A stretch of 64,000 bases of DNA from Hepsetus odoe (taxonomy: Eukaryota; Chordata; Actinopteri; Characiformes; Hepsetidae). Within the stretch, counting starts at the first letter, position 1. The number at the start of each line of letters is the position of its first letter. This document shows, one piece after another, positions 60,457 through 64,000 of the stretch. The stretch covers positions 11,071,767 through 11,135,766 of the forward strand of contig CM029370.1 of assembly GCA_017165825.1 (NCBI GenBank), read 5' to 3'. The notes beneath the pieces are model-generated. The model was given only the letters and a program-made list of their open reading frames with translations, was not told the DNA's origin and made no database searches. Both the position numbers and the translations under genes were made by a program.

Positions 60457-61006
60457 GATACCCATTACATACTACATTGCTATTCAATTTCATACTCCTG
60501 TCATAACTCATGTTCTAAATTATCCCATCCCTAATTGCCCAAAAGTTATAATATATGACTGGATAGTTATGTATTACTCAGGTTTTATGTCCTCAAAAGA
60601 TATCTGAAGTGAGATTAATTTTACCTGAAACAGATTTTACATAGTTTTACTATGAACCTCCACTGTGGTGAGCAGATTTTCTAGAGGCTTCCAGGAACGT
60701 GGGTAGCCCAAGCCAGTCAAGACAGGTGGTCTCACCTGCAGTTCAACCATTACGCCATGGAACAAAATCCACCATTTTCCTGGCCACTATCTCTCTCTCT
60801 CGCCCCTGCATGGGTCTGTACACAGTCCACCTCTCTCCCTATACTGCAAATCCCCCCTTGTCTTACCACTAAAAACCTCTCCTTGATTTGCCAGTACTTC
60901 ATGGTCTCTCACCTGAGCAAAAGGTAGCCAAGATGCCTCACCCCATGACTCTGCCTCAGTCAAAAGGCAGTTTTTGATTGTTTATTTTCATTAGGAAAAT
61001 AGCAGC

Positions 61007-61009
<3 letters not shown>

Positions 61010-61040
<31 letters not shown>
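61010..61040. repeat. (CT)n microsatellite
   Basis: Pure CT run of about 31 bases. Confidence 0.95.
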
Positions 61041-61044
<4 letters not shown>

Positions 61045-61185
61045 TGACCTTAGGCTTGTGCTAGTGTCAGTGGGCCATCTGTGATAGGGGCCCTGGGGCT
61101 CTAGTGGCAGAGGGCCACATGCCTGCCTGCCCACTTCCTGAGCTCTGCCCACACACTGGGCCTTGCGACTGTACTTGCTCCATAA

Positions 61186-61194
<9 letters not shown>

Positions 61195-61238
<44 letters not shown>
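61195..61238. repeat. (CA)n microsatellite
   Basis: Pure CA run of about 44 bases; the open frames around it are repeat artefacts. Confidence 0.97.
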
Positions 61239-61240
<2 letters not shown>

Positions 61241-61849
61241 CAAAGACATACACACACGGGCTGGTTTTTATACAGCAGCAGGATGTTCGGTCAGACATTT
61301 ATCACATGTTGTCACCACCCAAAGAAAAGTTGTCAAATTTCTTTTTATGTTTTTCTGTTTTTTCAGAGAAGCTAGCTTTTACATTGTGTAGAATTTACAT
61401 GATGATCTTATAAAAATGCTCCAAAATGCCTTAAATAACGTAAACAGCAGATAATGCCTTCTGTTCACATAAACTGTAAACATTTCTTAGTGTGAATTTA
61501 ATGTAAATATAAAAAAAGAAAAGAAAAGAATGCTTTTGGCTCTTTTCAAAAAAAAAATGAACTGATTTATGTTTTGTTTTTCCTTTGGATTCAAGACATT
61601 TTCATCCTGAAAATGTACAAATACAAATACATAAAAACTTGCAGCTTGGAGGTCAGATTTACTAGCAACACACCAAGACACAGTGCATACTGTACAGTAC
61701 ATTAGAAGTCCAAGTCTGACTCTGGTGCCCTGCCCACTACAGCTTGCCTCCTGTTTACAAAGGAACTAGTCACCACTCACTGAGCACTGCACTACACCCA
61801 AACAGGATCCACATACATTCACCCACAGCTGAGGCAAAAGCTTTGAGCA

Positions 61850-62170
61850 GTAAACAACCATCACTTCCACAGCGCTGATCCATAATCTCTCCTCCATCTC
61901 CATCCTTTCTCTTGCTCCTTCTGTCTCCGCTACCTGCCGCGAAGGAGGATAAGGCCAGCAGTTCTTGCCTGTTGGACCACAGCCGGCCGTTTCAGCCCTC
62001 TTTCTTGCTTCAGAGCTGGCATGGGTCAACACTCGACAGAAGGCATAGAGGGCTTAGCCCAGCAAGAGCTCGAGCTGCGGACACACTGTTTGACTGGGAA
62101 AGTGGGAAGGGGGGCTGTCAGGGTCTGTCCAAGCAGCCACACACCTCCACAGTCCTCTGGCACTATACTC
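61850..62170. promoter_or_regulatory. GC-richer single-copy stretch (weak regulatory candidate)
   Basis: Contains tacctgccgcgaagg, cacagccggccg and agcaagagctcgagctgcgg. No repeat and no recognised protein. Flagged by composition only. Confidence 0.2.
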
Positions 62171-62396
62171 AGTGGCATTTGCGTCACAAGCCCTTGCTAG
62201 AATAATTGTCAATGAAAGCCTATGCATCCATTATGAAAAGCAGCTTGTAATATTTTGAAAGGATTTTTTTTTTTTTTTTTTTTTTTAATGAACCTGTTCC
62301 CAGCTTTTTTTAATCATTACTCATATATTGAAATTAAACTGAACTAACTGTGTACCTAAACATGTAGATGAATATGTAATTATATTATTATATAGC

Positions 62397-62503
62397 GACC
62401 TGTCCAGGGTGCGTCCCCCGTCCTCGCTCTGTGTGCGCTGGGTTGGACACCAGCACTCCCCCGCGACCCCGTTTGGGACAAGCGGCAGAAAATGGATGGA
62501 TGG
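62397..62503 (+). mobile_element. 5'-truncated LINE tail, second copy, with target duplication
   Basis: A 107-base insert nearly identical to the 3' part of 60329-60456, ending in (atgg)n. It is flanked by a perfect 13-base direct repeat attattatatagc (62384-62396 and 62504-62516). This is a shorter 5' truncation of the same family. Confidence 0.88.
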
Positions 62504-62516
62504 ATTATTATATAGC

Positions 62517-64000
62517 AAAGCAAAAGTAACACTTCTGAACTTCTAAGGGTCGCTGACCACTATTAACCAGCAGGCAATGAAGATGTCAGCACTATTCTCT
62601 TACTACTATGAGTGAGGTTTGTTATCAAGCACAGTTGTAAATACAATTTTCATCTATCTGGTCATCTGTCATGATAACAGCCTTGCTGAAAAAGAGAGCC
62701 AGTCCTCTTTTGAACAACAAATGTGCTGGTCAGATGTGCCCAAAATAACACAGGCACTTTCAGCAGACCATCTGCCCAAAGCTAGCGCAAAAGAGATGAT
62801 CACACTCTTCAAGTGATTCATGTCCTTGTCATGCTTCCCAGAACACAGCCGAACTAAGAAAACGATGTGTCTGATACTGGTTTGCCTGAGTATAGGAGTT
62901 AAACCACAGGATCAAACAATAAGATAATTGGTCAATGTGTGACCATTGACAGGGAACAGTCTGTCGTCTTTTTAGATTCCTGTGCAAAGTAAAATAAGGC
63001 TTTAACACTGAAAGTATTTCAGGGGTTCATGTTTAAGATAACTGATGTCAATACAATGCAGATTCAATAGTCATAATAGTCAACACCTATGGCATTTGAG
63101 CAAATGACAGCAGTGGAGGAAAAATTAGGTCATGATAATAAAAACACGTCAAGCATGTTTTTATTTTCTAGTCTAGACTTCTGATCTGAGAATCTTTAAA
63201 GGTACAGAAAGTTTCAAGATTATATCACAAGTATGGATGTCTTGACTAACCAGAACAAGACCATTCACTGACCAAAACCGATCCATTTATATATATTCTA
63301 ACTTAAAGAGAAGAGAGTATTGCTTTCTTTATTTGCACATTTATTCTCACCTTATTTTTACATTTTTACACAGCTGCGGATGCCTGAAATCTATGCATTT
63401 CATTGCTCTGTTACTGATATTACACATATGACAAATAAAACTTATGAAAAATAAACCTGACATATCTTTTGGGTCATATAGGACATAACAACTAATCTAA
63501 GATCTACCTTCAGGCAGACATAATCACCAATCACAAGTTTTTCCCCTGTGAGGTGTCATGGAGAAAGTGATATTATTAAGAAAGAGAGAAATCTTTGGGG
63601 GTTTGGTGGATAAAATGGGCATAGTTAAACAAGTTTATTAGCTCTCACTGGAAACATTGGAAGTTTTCTTCTTTTGCCCTCCATTCTCTGCTCAGTGTAG
63701 GATATGACTATTTATTAGTCAAACAGAACTGGTTCCTATGGCTGAAATCTCAGTCTTTATCATTACATATGCATATGTAATGAAAAATGCAAATTAAATT
63801 GTGCACCACCTATGTTCACGTTGCTTTTTTCACTGCAAGAGTGGAGGTTGAACTTTCAAATCTCCTGAGTGAATCAGTGACTCCTGCGAGTATTACAGTG
63901 ACAACAGTCAACAAATGGTGTGATCTGTTGTCAACAGAAAAACCTGGGCCAAACTGCCTAATGCTTGTGTGTACAGAGGAGAAAATGTCTTAACATCAAC
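62517..64000. other. Non-coding stretch at the window end
   Basis: No coding exon recognised. Text near 63361-63450 (ttacacagctgcggatgcc ... catatgacaaataaaac) resembles the 3' end of some fish retroelements, but too little is present to name it. Confidence 0.3.

Noticed and set aside
1..64000. CRISPR arrays, toxin-antitoxin or phage-like systems
   Set aside because: Composition, introns and repeat families are those of a fish nuclear genome; all tandem repeats are simple microsatellites without spacer-repeat structure.

Overview
The window looks like teleost fish nuclear DNA. It is AT-rich and CpG-poor, full of dinucleotide microsatellites, and littered with decayed Tc1-like transposons, L2/CR1-type and RTE-type LINEs and several tRNA-derived SINE families. 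Genes are split by GT-AG introns and widely spaced. No bacterial-type genes, operons or CRISPR arrays were seen.

One protein-coding gene is clear, on the minus strand between about 26.86 and 17.7 kb: a fish orthologue of HIVEP2 (Schnurri-2), a large ZAS-family zinc-finger transcription factor. Six coding exons can be placed. They are the 4.85-kb main exon (ATG at 26600, N-terminal finger pair, HIVEP-type CCHC region); a short linker exon (21368-21519); two exons splitting the C-terminal finger pair (20793-20960 and 20483-20584); an acidic plus SPRR-repeat exon (18908-19834); and a terminal exon (18501 down to 17893, or more likely 17756). The main exon is fully open. The 3' exons carry several frame-breaking lesions, which are either local assembly errors or real decay of one hivep2 copy.

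Layout: 0-12 kb (downstream of the gene) is a transposon graveyard. A 5.6-kb Tc1-like element there is split by a near-full-length L2-type LINE, which is matched in inverted orientation by a second copy at 0.9-2.66 kb. RTE-LINE and second Tc1-like remnants follow. 12-17 kb is AT-rich spacer with long (TA)n tracts. 17.7-26.9 kb is hivep2. From 26.9 to 64 kb there is no convincing coding exon. By analogy with mammalian HIVEP2, whose 5' non-coding exons span a long distance, this is probably 5' intron or regulatory DNA (inference). It holds SINE copies, a third Tc1 remnant, long CT tracts, two recent LINE-tail insertions with perfect target-site duplications, and several GC/CpG-richer single-copy stretches that could be regulatory elements.

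No new multi-gene system was found. The observations most worth checking are the clustered lesions in hivep2, the CpG-dense spot near 40.6 kb, the exon-like segment at 29.8-29.95 kb, and the two retro-insertions with target-site duplications.
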